From: Aquimarina mytili
GTDB lineage: Bacteria > Bacteroidota > Bacteroidia > Flavobacteriales > Flavobacteriaceae
DNA: 64,000 bases
Direction: 5' to 3'
Assembly: GCF_016735115.1 (NCBI RefSeq)
Contig: NZ_JAERQJ010000007.1
Location: 1-64,000, forward strand
Shown here: piece after piece, positions 1-9,944 of the stretch
Numbering within the stretch: the first letter of the stretch is position 1
Layout: each line of letters begins with the position of its first letter
Translations under genes and position numbers: made by a program
Notes under the pieces: generated by a model
What the model saw: the letters and a program-made list of their open reading frames with translations, nothing else
The model's database searches: none
Told to the model about the DNA's origin: nothing

Positions 1-584
1 GAGGCTTTAGGATAGAGTTAGGAGAGATCGAGAATCAGTTACGCGGGTTTACGGATTTGGATGAGGCGATATTGACAGTTAATGAGAAAGAAGGAGATCA
101 GTATTTAGTGTGTTACTATACAGCTTCAGAGGAGTTAGATACCAAAGATTTGAAGGGTTATTTATCCGATAAGTTACCCGACTATATGATTCCGAATTAT
201 TATGTGCACTTAAGCACTATTCCATGTAATTCAAGTGGGAAAATAGATAAAAAGAAGCTACCACAACCAGAGATAAAAGAAGAAAGTGCTTATGTCGCAC
301 CTTCTAATGAAGTAGAATATAAATTAACAAAAATATGGTCCAAAATACTAGCACTTAACGAAGAATTTATAAGTGTTGATAAGAGCTTTTTTGAACTCGG
401 AGGTCACTCCCTAAAGGCCATTGCTTTGGTTAACAAAATAGCTAAAGAATTTGAGATAGAAATCACATTACGTGAAATATTTGATAATCCTAATATTATG
501 AATTTGTCTGATTATATAATAACAGTCAAACAAATTGAAATCGGAATCGAAAAAAAAGAAAACATTGTAGAACTTACTATATGA
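1..584 (+). CDS. Non-ribosomal peptide synthetase, C-terminal part (A-domain lid plus carrier domain), cut by the window edge
   Basis: The reading frame is open from base 3, so the gene begins outside the window. The first residues are the A8 motif of an adenylation domain (GFRIELGEIE). The A9 motif (LPDYMIP) and the A10 motif follow, with the catalytic lysine in SSGKIDKKKLP. A peptidyl carrier domain comes next with the phosphopantetheine serine in FFELGGHSLKA. The protein ends about 50 residues later in a charged tail, without a thioesterase, so the chain must be passed on to another protein. The stop overlaps the start of the next NRPS (ATGA), which suggests translational coupling. The first 200 or so bases look richer in G and C than the rest, a pattern that module recombination could produce. 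Confidence 0.95.
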   Translation, partial: GFRIELGEIENQLRGFTDLDEAILTVNEKEGDQYLVCYYTASEELDTKDLKGYLSDKLPDYMIPNYYVHLSTIPCNSSGKIDKKKLPQPEIKEESAYVAPSNEVEYKLTKIWSKILALNEEFISVDKSFFELGGHSLKAIALVNKIAKEFEIEITLREIFDNPNIMNLSDYIITVKQIEIGIEKKENIVELTI

Positions 585-3500
585 GAATTGATAGATACAT
601 CTCCGATTTAAGGAATCATAAAAACATTATCATTAATGTTAAAGACGGAGAACTAAAAATTAAAGCTTCAGAAAATGACCTAACACCAAAGGTTATAAAT
701 GAAATAAAGGATCGAAAAGAAGAAATAATTTCTTTTTTTAAATCTGTTACTAAAGAAAGAGCTTTAATAACTCCGGTAAAAGAGCAAGAACATTATGCTA
801 TTTCTCATGCGCAAAGAAGATTGTGGATTACGGAGCAGATTAAAGCTGCAAATGGAGTATATAATGTACCATTAGTATATACATTTAAGACGATTGATAT
901 AACATCATTTCATAAGGCAGTTGATGCCCTATTAGAAAGACATGAAATATTGAGAACAACCATTCAAATGGTTGAAGGAGAACCTAGGCAATATATACAT
1001 GAAAGCAAAGAGTTCGCTTTTAAGGTTAATGATAAAAAAGTAGACACTAATGAACTAGAAAGTATATTAGAACAAGAAGCTTTACTGCCGTTTGATTTAT
1101 CTGTTTCTGCAATACGAGGAACGCTATTACGATCTAATGAAGGTATTACTTTAGTTTTAGTACTTCATCATATCATTACCGATGCCTGGTCGGTTAATGT
1201 ATTATTGAAGGATTTCTTAGCTCTGTATAATCATTATAGTAATGGCACTGCTCTACATCTTTCAGAATTAAAAATTCAATATAAAGATTACTCTAATTGG
1301 CAACATTCGCAATTAAAACATGGAGAATTAAAAGCTTCTAAAGATTATTGGGTAAAAAAGCTATCAGGAGAGATAACAACGTTAAAATTACCACTTGATC
1401 ATAAAAGGTATGATCATAAAACACATAAAGGCGCTACAGCTTCTTTTTTAATTGATAAAAATACGAGTAATCGACTTACAGCCTTAGGTCACCAACACCA
1501 AGCTTCATTGTTTATGGTTATGACCGCAATTGTCAAAGCATTACTATATAGATATACTGGACAAGAAGATATTATTGTAGGAACCCCAGTTAGTGGAAGG
1601 AATCATAGAGAGTTAGAAGATCAAGTGGGGTTTTATAGCAATACAATTGTCCTTCGTTCTCATGTAAAAGGAACCTTTGATATTAATCAATTACTGGAAG
1701 AAGTAAGCGGAGTGTTATTAGAAGCATACGATCATCAGTTTTATCCATACGACCTCTTAGTAGACGATTTAGGATACGAAAGGGATATAAATAGAAATCC
1801 ATTGTTTGATGTAATGGTATCTATGGATGATAATAGTACATTAGAAAATGGAGAAAGAGCTTCAGAGATAGAGTATTCTGATAAAATAACTATTACAGAT
1901 GGAGATGTAAGTAAGTTTGATATTACATTTTCATTTTTAAAACTACAGAATGGATGTTGCAGGGTTGAGATCAATTATAATACATCTTTATTTGAGAAAG
2001 AAAAAATTTCTAAAATGGCAGTGCATCTTAGAAACATGATTTCTTCGGTTGTAAAAAATGAAAATCAAAGAATCAACTCCATTGAATATTTATCCCAAGA
2101 AGAAAAAGACCAAATCTTATACGACTTCAATACCACAAGAAAGGATTATCATATCAATTCAAGTATTAAAGAGTATATAGAGATCAATGCAGAAAAAAAT
2201 GCTAATTCGATTGGCGTAGTTTCTTCAAAAGAACAATTAACATTTGATGATATAAATAGTAGAGCTAATCGCCTATCAAATTACCTTAGCAAAACGTACA
2301 AAGTGCAAAAAGGTACTCGCATAGGTGTTATGATGGATCAAAAAGTAGATAGAATCATCACACTTTTAAGTATCATTAAGTCGGGAGCGGTTTATGTGCC
2401 AATAGACCCAAATGATTCTAATGAGAGAAAGAAATATTGTATTGATGATACTCAACTATCTCTTTTAGTAACAGATGAAAGTTGTGATTCGATAGCTAAT
2501 GGAGACTTGAAAGTTTTATCTCTAAAAAGCATTGAAAACGATGTTAAGAAAGAATCCAATGCCAACCCAAAAGTATTAATAAGCCCAGAGGATGTATGTG
2601 CTGTTTTCTATACCTCGGGATCAACAAATACTCCAAAAGGAGCAAGGATTACGCACAAAAGTATACTTAACAGAGTACACTGGTTATGGCAGACGTATCA
2701 ATTAAATAGTAAAGATGTTCTGTACCAAAGAACTCCTCTCGCATCTTATGCGTCTATTGAAGAGCTTTTTATACCTTTTTGTTTTTGCACAAAACTTTTG
2801 ATAGCTAAAGATCGATCAAATACAGAACTTGTAGATATTATTAAAGAGTTCGGGGTTACTTATATTCATTTTTCTCCAACCAGATTGAACAAGTTTTTAG
2901 AAATAGAGAAAGAAAGTGCATCTAGGTTATCTTCCTTAAGATTTGTTTTTTGCGGAGGGGAAGAATTATTAAAAGAAACGGTTAATAGATATTATTCGAA
3001 GTTCAAAACACCCCTGATTAATCTTTATGGTTCTGCAGAAGTATCTGGAGTGGTGAGCGCTCATCAAATCAAACTTGATGACAAAGCAGTACCTCTAGGA
3101 AAACCAATTGCCAATACTAATGTATATATTCTGGATGAGAATAATAAACTTTTACCCTTAGGAGTTCCTGGTGAAATTTGTGTTAGCAGTGTGTGTTTAC
3201 CTTATACTGATTTAGACCTAGAAGCAAAAGAACACAATTTCGATAACCTAAATAATCAAAGTTTTACCTCTGGAATATATAAAACAGGTGATATTGGGTG
3301 TTGGAATAGTAAAGGTGAAATAGAATTTTTAGGGAAGAAGACAGACCAACTTAAAGTTCAGGGAAATAGAATACAACTGAGTGATATTGAGAATGCAATT
3401 CTTGAACATCCAGAAATTCAGGATGCTGCGGTCGTAATTAATGAAGACAGCTATAAAAATAATCACTTAGTGGCGTATTATACTAAAAAAACAAAGGAGA

Positions 3501-6211
3501 AAGAGTTAATAGAGGAGCAATCCAAAGAATTATTAGTAAATTATTCTATAAAAACTCACAAAAGAGTAATACATAAGGAAGTTCATAATGAATCAATATC
3601 GCAGCTGACGATTAGTGAAATTTTCGAAAAATCAGTCAAAAAGCATTATGATGATATAGCGTTGATTTATGAAGGAAAAACAATGACTTATGCTGAATTA
3701 AGTAGTAAAGTCAATCATCTGGCATATATTCTTAAATCAGACTATCAAATCCAAAATGAAGATTTGGTGGGGATTATTATGAATAGATCAGAAAAGTTAA
3801 TAATTACTATACTGGCCATCTTAAAAGCAGGAGCTGCATATGTGCCAATAGATGCAGAATATCCCGAAAGTAGAATAGAACAAATAGTAAATGATAGTCC
3901 ATTAAACCTTTTCGTATTAGATGTAGAGAATCATAATAAAAGCGCAGATTTTAATACCTCTAGGCTTGTTTACGATAGTATTTTAGATTTAAATTTAAAC
4001 GGAGAAAAGACTTTAGAGAATATCGGAAGTGCAAAGAACCTAGCCTATATCCTTTATACTTCTGGATCTACGGGTGCGCCAAAGGGTGTTATGGTAGAAC
4101 AATATTCTGTAGTAGATTACATCAATACCTTTACTGAGTATTTTGAATTAAGTAGTGTAGATTCTGTAATTCAACAATCGTCTATTTCGTTTGATACCTC
4201 AGTAGAAGAAATTTTTCCTATTCTGTGTGCAGGAGGAAGATTGGTTCTTTTTCCAGAAGGTGGTAGAGATATAGATGCAATGATTGCATCAGTTAATACA
4301 AATAAAATAACGGTATTGAGTTCTACACCTTTGGTGATAAATGAACTGAACCAGAGAATCAACGAACTAACCTATCATCCGCGTATATTGATTAGTGGTG
4401 GGGATCAATTAAGAGATTCACACTATGATAAAATTCCAGAGAATATTAAACTCTATAATACATATGGTCCTACAGAAGCTACGGTATGTGCTTCGTTTGC
4501 CAGGATTACTAAGAACACGAAATGTAACTTAATAGGTACACCTCTAAAAAATCATCGAATTTATGTGCTGGATGATCAAATGAGAGAAGTACCGCCCGGA
4601 GCAATAGGTCAAATGTATATTGCAGGTTTAGGAGTTGCAAAGGGATATCTCAATAAAAAAGAAGAAACAAACAAGTGTTTCTTGTCAAATGTTTTGGGAG
4701 AACGTGTTTTGTATAAAACTGGGGATCTAGCAAAATGGAATGAACACGGATTACTAGAATTCTATGGTCGAAAAGATAGTCAGGTAAAAATCAGAGGGTA
4801 CAGAGTTGAACCCGCTGAAGTTAATGCAATGGTACTGTCAAAAAAAGAAATCAAAGATGCTTATACCACAACTAAAACCGATGCCAACGGAAACAAACAC
4901 CTGGTTACGTATTATACCTCTGAAATAAAAATTGATAACGAAAACTTACGTACTTTCTTAAAGGAAAAATTACCTCATTATATGGTTTCGAGTTATTTTA
5001 TAAATGTAGAGCATTTTCCAATGACTACAAATGGCAAAGTAAATGTACAAGAACTTCCAATTCCATATATATTAAGTTCAGATAGAAAATTGAACCTGGA
5101 ACTAGAAACGCTTTTGAAGTCTAAGTTACCTGTACATATGATACCTGATCAATTTACGGTGGTTCACGAATTACCATTAACTATTATGGGTAAGGTTGAT
5201 AGAAAGATGTTAGCCAATAAAAAAATGTCTTTAACTAAGGATTTGGATATTGTACTTCCCGCAAATACCATTGAAAATAAGATGCTGAAAATATGGCAAG
5301 ATTGTCTAAACCAAAGAAAAATTAGTACGGATAGTAATTTCTTTGAAATAGGAGGAAATTCATTAAAAGCTACACAAATAGTAAGTCAAGTATTCAAAGA
5401 GTTTGGAAAGACTATTACATTAAAAGATATTTACAATAATCTATCCATAATTGAACTTTCTAGATGTATTGAAAACAATGAAAAAGATGATAATTTAATT
5501 GTAAAATTAAAAAGTAGTAAAAAAGAATATGAAAATATATTTTTCATTCCACCTATCATAGGTTCTTCAACAATTTTTAAAGATTTAGCAAACTATATAA
5601 CGGGATATAACTGCTATGGTCTTCAATGTAAAGGGTTTGATAAGGAGACTAATCTAGATACCAGTATCGAAGAAATGGCCACTACTTTTATATCTGAAAT
5701 TTTAAAAATTCAAAACCATAACAGGCTAACACTAGTTGCCTATTCTATGGGGGTGCCTGTAGCATTTGAAATGTGTAAAATTTTAGAGAGAAAGTCCTAC
5801 GATGTTAAGTTAGTGTTTATTGATCGAGGTGTAAACGATCATCCTGTTCAGCAAATTCAAGATGAAGAATCAGTTTTGGCAGAATTAGAATCAGAACTAG
5901 CATTTTGGTTTAATGACATACCAAACCAAGATAAAAAACGAATAAAAAATCTTGTTTTAAACAACTCTAAAATTCTAGATGCATATAAAGTAAATGGCAC
6001 CATTAGAAGTAACATAGCTACAATTGAAGCCAGTTGGAACAAACACTTAGCCCAAATGCAGGACTGGAATCAATACACAACAAGACGCATCAGTCATTCT
6101 TATATAGAAGCATATCATTATGGTATTTTGAATGTTGAAAACTTAGACATTCTATCTAAGATGATTATGCACGAAATTAAGCATAAGGTAGCCCACAAAG
6201 AATTGATATAA
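581..6211 (+). CDS. Terminal NRPS: docking - C - A1 with nested A2 - PCP - thioesterase
   Basis: This 1876-residue terminal synthetase extends and releases the peptide. Residues 1-55 resemble a TubC-type N-terminal docking domain. The condensation domain (about 70-500) has HHIITDAWS, with Ala in place of Gly in HHxxxDG. Adenylation core A1 (about 535-960) has weak motifs: TSGSTNTPKG, YGSAEV and QGNRIQLSDIE. A complete A2 (about 1008-1490) follows, with good motifs: TSGSTGAPKG, YGPTEA, YKTGDL, RGYRVEPAE and NGKVNVQELP. After A2 comes a second A9-A10 stretch (LPVHMIP, IMGKVDRKML, about 1510-1545), which fits as the missing end of A1. The carrier serine lies in FFEIGGNSLKA (about 1586). The type I thioesterase (about 1655-1876) has its serine in AYSMG and a likely histidine in EAYHYG. 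The substrates cannot be predicted safely. Confidence 0.95.
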   Translation: MRIDRYISDLRNHKNIIINVKDGELKIKASENDLTPKVINEIKDRKEEIISFFKSVTKERALITPVKEQEHYAISHAQRRLWITEQIKAANGVYNVPLVYTFKTIDITSFHKAVDALLERHEILRTTIQMVEGEPRQYIHESKEFAFKVNDKKVDTNELESILEQEALLPFDLSVSAIRGTLLRSNEGITLVLVLHHIITDAWSVNVLLKDFLALYNHYSNGTALHLSELKIQYKDYSNWQHSQLKHGELKASKDYWVKKLSGEITTLKLPLDHKRYDHKTHKGATASFLIDKNTSNRLTALGHQHQASLFMVMTAIVKALLYRYTGQEDIIVGTPVSGRNHRELEDQVGFYSNTIVLRSHVKGTFDINQLLEEVSGVLLEAYDHQFYPYDLLVDDLGYERDINRNPLFDVMVSMDDNSTLENGERASEIEYSDKITITDGDVSKFDITFSFLKLQNGCCRVEINYNTSLFEKEKISKMAVHLRNMISSVVKNENQRINSIEYLSQEEKDQILYDFNTTRKDYHINSSIKEYIEINAEKNANSIGVVSSKEQLTFDDINSRANRLSNYLSKTYKVQKGTRIGVMMDQKVDRIITLLSIIKSGAVYVPIDPNDSNERKKYCIDDTQLSLLVTDESCDSIANGDLKVLSLKSIENDVKKESNANPKVLISPEDVCAVFYTSGSTNTPKGARITHKSILNRVHWLWQTYQLNSKDVLYQRTPLASYASIEELFIPFCFCTKLLIAKDRSNTELVDIIKEFGVTYIHFSPTRLNKFLEIEKESASRLSSLRFVFCGGEELLKETVNRYYSKFKTPLINLYGSAEVSGVVSAHQIKLDDKAVPLGKPIANTNVYILDENNKLLPLGVPGEICVSSVCLPYTDLDLEAKEHNFDNLNNQSFTSGIYKTGDIGCWNSKGEIEFLGKKTDQLKVQGNRIQLSDIENAILEHPEIQDAAVVINEDSYKNNHLVAYYTKKTKEKELIEEQSKELLVNYSIKTHKRVIHKEVHNESISQLTISEIFEKSVKKHYDDIALIYEGKTMTYAELSSKVNHLAYILKSDYQIQNEDLVGIIMNRSEKLIITILAILKAGAAYVPIDAEYPESRIEQIVNDSPLNLFVLDVENHNKSADFNTSRLVYDSILDLNLNGEKTLENIGSAKNLAYILYTSGSTGAPKGVMVEQYSVVDYINTFTEYFELSSVDSVIQQSSISFDTSVEEIFPILCAGGRLVLFPEGGRDIDAMIASVNTNKITVLSSTPLVINELNQRINELTYHPRILISGGDQLRDSHYDKIPENIKLYNTYGPTEATVCASFARITKNTKCNLIGTPLKNHRIYVLDDQMREVPPGAIGQMYIAGLGVAKGYLNKKEETNKCFLSNVLGERVLYKTGDLAKWNEHGLLEFYGRKDSQVKIRGYRVEPAEVNAMVLSKKEIKDAYTTTKTDANGNKHLVTYYTSEIKIDNENLRTFLKEKLPHYMVSSYFINVEHFPMTTNGKVNVQELPIPYILSSDRKLNLELETLLKSKLPVHMIPDQFTVVHELPLTIMGKVDRKMLANKKMSLTKDLDIVLPANTIENKMLKIWQDCLNQRKISTDSNFFEIGGNSLKATQIVSQVFKEFGKTITLKDIYNNLSIIELSRCIENNEKDDNLIVKLKSSKKEYENIFFIPPIIGSSTIFKDLANYITGYNCYGLQCKGFDKETNLDTSIEEMATTFISEILKIQNHNRLTLVAYSMGVPVAFEMCKILERKSYDVKLVFIDRGVNDHPVQQIQDEESVLAELESELAFWFNDIPNQDKKRIKNLVLNNSKILDAYKVNGTIRSNIATIEASWNKHLAQMQDWNQYTTRRISHSYIEAYHYGILNVENLDILSKMIMHEIKHKVAHKELI

Positions 6212-6225
6212 TAAAGTAAAGAATT

Positions 6226-6963
6226 ATGAGTGAAATAAATTTATTCTGTTTACCCTATGCAGGAGGTTCTGCTGCGATATATAGTTCATGGAAAAGTTCT
6301 TTAATGCCCAATGTGGTATTAAAGCCTATTGAGTTATCTGGAAGAGGCAGACGATTTGATGAAGCATTATATAAAAATATTGATCATGCGGTTAATGATG
6401 TTTTAAAGATCATACGCAACGAAATATCAAAAACTCCATACGCATTATTCGGACATAGCATGGGAGGTATAATGGTATATGAATTGGCAAGAAAAATAAG
6501 AGAAGAGCAATTACGACCTCCTTCACACATTTTTATTTCTGGAAGAAGTGCTCCAAATATCCCAAAGGAAAGAAAAAAGTTTAGCCAAATGCCTATTCAT
6601 GAATTCAGAAAAGAAGTTCTAAATCTTGGTGGAACTCCAAAAGAGTTTTTTGAACATCCAGAATTACTTGATCTGTTTTTGCCAATTTTGAAAAATGATT
6701 TTAGATTAGTAGAAACCTATAATTTTATTGAGCAAAATTCGATTTTAGATAATAACCTTTCAATCCTAATAGGAGAGCATGATGACTTGACAAAAGAACA
6801 AGGTGAAGGTTGGAGTATGTTGACGACCAATGCTTGTTCGATACACTACTTTGATGGAGGACATTTTTTTCTAAATGAAAAAACAGAGGAAGTTATCGCA
6901 ATTCTCAACAAAAAATTAAAACAAAGTAAGCAACAAAGAGCATTCCAAACTGAATTATATTAA
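6226..6963 (+). CDS. Type II (editing) thioesterase of the NRPS cluster
   Basis: This 245-residue alpha/beta hydrolase belongs to the GrsT/SrfD-like family, which removes wrong or stalled acyl groups from carrier domains. It starts with the family signature FCLPYAGGSA, has the nucleophile serine in GHSMGG near residue 77, an Asp in GEHDDLT, and the final histidine in FDGGHFFLNE. It lies 14 bases after the NRPS stop on the same strand, so it is very likely cotranscribed with it. Length and motif order are normal for the family. Acting on this particular NRPS is inferred from position. Confidence 0.93.
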   Translation: MSEINLFCLPYAGGSAAIYSSWKSSLMPNVVLKPIELSGRGRRFDEALYKNIDHAVNDVLKIIRNEISKTPYALFGHSMGGIMVYELARKIREEQLRPPSHIFISGRSAPNIPKERKKFSQMPIHEFRKEVLNLGGTPKEFFEHPELLDLFLPILKNDFRLVETYNFIEQNSILDNNLSILIGEHDDLTKEQGEGWSMLTTNACSIHYFDGGHFFLNEKTEEVIAILNKKLKQSKQQRAFQTELY

Positions 6964-7322
6964 GCTCGAATTCAAAACTCCTTGTTGCACATATATTTAT
7001 TCTTAGCAGAACATTTTTGACATTAAACTCAATCCTAGAATAGCTTTATAAATAATACACAGAAGCTACTAAATATTGGACTGTATTTCACCAAAGAATT
7101 AATTGTCATAGTTCCTTTTTTCAGATAAAAACTTATGATGGTTCACTTTAATACCATCTAGGTTATTACAATCAATTAACATAATTATATAGTAAGATCA
7201 TTATCACAGGTAGTGCTATTCGTAATTGCATACAAGGGTATTAAATAAACACATCAATCAAAGCAAATCGATTGCTCCCTTTTTTTCTCATAACGAGAAT
7301 AACAAAGTCAAATTAAATTATT
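6964..7322. other. 359-base gap between the thioesterase and the exporter genes
   Basis: No ORF with coding character is visible. Near the right end a short inverted repeat (AGCAA at 7262-7266, TTGCT at 7272-7276) is followed by CCC and seven T, which could be a weak intrinsic terminator or a leader attenuator for the exporter operon. No clear TAnnTTTG promoter was found, although the exporter genes probably need their own promoter here. Confidence 0.5.
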
Positions 7323-8672
7323 ATGAATCAAAATATTAAAATCTTAGGTGTCCTATTCTTAATTATGATGAATAGCTCTTTGTTTTCACAACAAAAATGG
7401 TCATTAGAAGATTGCATATCATACGCACTAAGTCATAACCTAGAGCTTAATAACTTACAGTATAACATCCAATCCAATAAAGAAACGCATAGACAATCTA
7501 TGAGGAGTTTGCTGCCAAACATTAACGGTGCAGTAGATTATGGTATTCGTTATGGTAGATCAGCAGATCCAAATACTAATAGTATCGTTGATGCCGATTT
7601 TTTTTCGAATAATTATTTATTAGAGTTTGATATGGACTTGTTTAGAGGGTTCCAAAAATTAAATACCATAAAGGCAAGTAAACTAATATATCAAGCCTCC
7701 AAAGAAGAATCTGAACAACAAAAATACCTTTTGGGCTTCAGGGTTATGGCTGCTTTTTACGATATTCTTTTTTTTGAAGGAGCCTTAAAAATCTCTCAGG
7801 AGCAAGAGTCAATATCTCAATCAAATTATGACCTAGTAAGTAAAAAAGTTACACTAGGAATTAGTGCCAAGTCTGATCTTTATGACTCAGAATCATTATT
7901 GCTTGCTGATAAACTAGAGGTTACTAGAAGTGAGAACAATTTAAGAACAGCTAAACTGAAGTTAATTCAAGAAATGAATCTACTGGATAGGACCGATATA
8001 GAGATTCAATCTGAAATTCCAAAAAACGATAGTATAACAAATCCTTTAGAGGTACAAACAGATGATGTATACAATAAGGCAATGGATTTTCTACCGATCA
8101 TTGAGGCCAATAAACTTAAAGTGGAAGCCGCAAAAAAGCAAGTACAAGTCTCCAAAGCGAATTATTATCCCTCATTAACTCTATTTGGTGGTGTTGGATC
8201 GGGATATTTCGAAACGAATACCGATGATCTGGGAAATACGATATCATTCAACCAACAATTTGAGAATAACATGTATAAATATGTTGGCCTTTCTCTAAAA
8301 ATACCTATAACTAATGGATGGACTACAAGATCAGATGTAAAACAGAAAAAAATAGAGCTTTTAAGAGCTAAAAATGACTTAAAAGTACAGGAACAAGAAC
8401 TTCTTAGAACAATTCAAGATCTGGTTTTAGAACTACAGTCATTAGAAGCCGAATACTCGCAAAGTAATCTGAAAGTAAAATCTCAAAATTTAGCATTCAA
8501 TACTGCACAAAAAAAATACGAAAAAGGAATGGTAAGTGCCATAGAATTATTTACAGCTAAAAATACATTCGCTCAAGCACAAAACGAAAATTTACAAATA
8601 AAACTATCGCTTGAAGTAAATAAAAACACACTTGCCTTCTATCAAGGATTATCAATTTTTAATATAAAATAA
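7323..8672 (+). CDS. TolC-family outer membrane efflux protein
   Basis: This 449-residue protein is the outer membrane channel of a tripartite exporter. An N-terminal signal peptide (hydrophobic stretch ending in NSSLFSQQ) is followed by long amphipathic helices typical of the two OEP repeats; the second ends around NTLAFYQG. It is the first gene of a tight four-gene run: the HlyD adaptor starts 8 bases after its stop. With the adaptor, ATPase and permease it should form a MacAB-TolC-like pump. Export of the NRPS product is inferred from position. Confidence 0.93.
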   Translation: MNQNIKILGVLFLIMMNSSLFSQQKWSLEDCISYALSHNLELNNLQYNIQSNKETHRQSMRSLLPNINGAVDYGIRYGRSADPNTNSIVDADFFSNNYLLEFDMDLFRGFQKLNTIKASKLIYQASKEESEQQKYLLGFRVMAAFYDILFFEGALKISQEQESISQSNYDLVSKKVTLGISAKSDLYDSESLLLADKLEVTRSENNLRTAKLKLIQEMNLLDRTDIEIQSEIPKNDSITNPLEVQTDDVYNKAMDFLPIIEANKLKVEAAKKQVQVSKANYYPSLTLFGGVGSGYFETNTDDLGNTISFNQQFENNMYKYVGLSLKIPITNGWTTRSDVKQKKIELLRAKNDLKVQEQELLRTIQDLVLELQSLEAEYSQSNLKVKSQNLAFNTAQKKYEKGMVSAIELFTAKNTFAQAQNENLQIKLSLEVNKNTLAFYQGLSIFNIK

Positions 8673-8680
8673 TAAAAAAA

Positions 8681-9931
8681 ATGGACATACAAATTCAAAA
8701 GAAAAGAGGAATTCAAAAAAAGCACATTGGTTACATGGCCCTTGCAGCATTATTGCTGGTTGCTGGATGGAAAATGGTATATGGTAAATCGTCTGGATCA
8801 TTCAAAACTGAAATGGATAGGATTTCTATAGGAGAAGTCGTTCATGGTAAATTTGATGATTACATAACGATCAATGGAAATGTAGCACCAATTATGACCA
8901 TTTACATGGATGCTTATGTAGGAGGGCGCGTACAAGAAAAGTTAATAGAAGAGGGCGCGGCAGTAAAAAAAGGAGATGTGATTTTAAAACTCGAAAATCC
9001 AAATCTATACGAGCAAATCTTAGCAAGCGAAAGTAATCTAGCATTAAAGCAAAATGATTTACGATCGACAAAGTTAACTTTCGATTCAAGAAGAATAGAT
9101 GGTCAAAAATCATTAGCAACTTCTGCACATGAACTGCAACGTAATAAACGAAAGTTTGAACAGAATGAAGAGCTGTATAAAGATGAATTGATTTCTAAAG
9201 AAACCTATCTAACATCTAAAGAAGATTATATCCTTTCAAAAAAGCAATATGAAATTGTGAAACTTCAAACAGACCAGGATGAACAATTGCGTAGAACATC
9301 ATTATCAGGGCTTGATACAGATTTAAAGCGAATGAAGCAGGCATTATCGATGGTGTATGAGCGAATTGATCAATTAAATGTTAGAGCTCCGGCTGATGGA
9401 CAATTAGGATTTTTAGACGCAGAAATAGGACAAAACATAGCTCAAGGAGAACGTATTGGTCAAATTAATGTGCTAACGAATTATAAAATTGAAGCTAGCA
9501 TAGATGAACATTATATAGATCGTGTTAAAAGAAATTTAACGGCAATATTAGAAAGAAACGGAAAAAAATATGAACTACGATTAAGAAAAGTGTATCCTGA
9601 AGTAAGAAATGGAAACTTTAAAGTCGACCTCGTTTTTATAGATGAAAAACCAGAAACAATACGAACCGGTCAAAGTTACAACATTAAGTTACAGTTAGGA
9701 GAATCCTCTGAAGCCATTCTTTTACCAAAAGGCAGTCACTTTCAGAGTACAGGTGGGCAATGGATTTTTGTTGTTAATAATGATACACAAGAAGCCGAAA
9801 AAAGAAGCATACGTATAGGAAAGCAAAACTCTCAATATTATGAGGTTTTAGATGGATTACAAGCAGGCGAAAAAGTGATTACGTCTAGCTATAATAGTTT
9901 TGAAAAAGCAGATAAAATAGTATTAAAATAA
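8681..9931 (+). CDS. HlyD/MacA-family periplasmic adaptor subunit
   Basis: This 416-residue membrane fusion protein bridges the inner membrane permease and the outer membrane channel. It has one N-terminal membrane anchor (about residues 17-33), then a barrel and lipoyl half (GGRVQEKLIEEGAAVKKGDV), a long coiled-coil hairpin (about 110-225), the second lipoyl half (RAPADGQLG) and a C-terminal beta-barrel and membrane-proximal domain ending in GLQAGEKVITSSY. The order and length match MacA-type adaptors in Bacteroidota. It sits between the TolC gene and the ABC ATPase with gaps of 8 and 13 bases. Confidence 0.94.
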   Translation: MDIQIQKKRGIQKKHIGYMALAALLLVAGWKMVYGKSSGSFKTEMDRISIGEVVHGKFDDYITINGNVAPIMTIYMDAYVGGRVQEKLIEEGAAVKKGDVILKLENPNLYEQILASESNLALKQNDLRSTKLTFDSRRIDGQKSLATSAHELQRNKRKFEQNEELYKDELISKETYLTSKEDYILSKKQYEIVKLQTDQDEQLRRTSLSGLDTDLKRMKQALSMVYERIDQLNVRAPADGQLGFLDAEIGQNIAQGERIGQINVLTNYKIEASIDEHYIDRVKRNLTAILERNGKKYELRLRKVYPEVRNGNFKVDLVFIDEKPETIRTGQSYNIKLQLGESSEAILLPKGSHFQSTGGQWIFVVNNDTQEAEKRSIRIGKQNSQYYEVLDGLQAGEKVITSSYNSFEKADKIVLK

Positions 9932-9944
9932 AAACAATCTAGAA

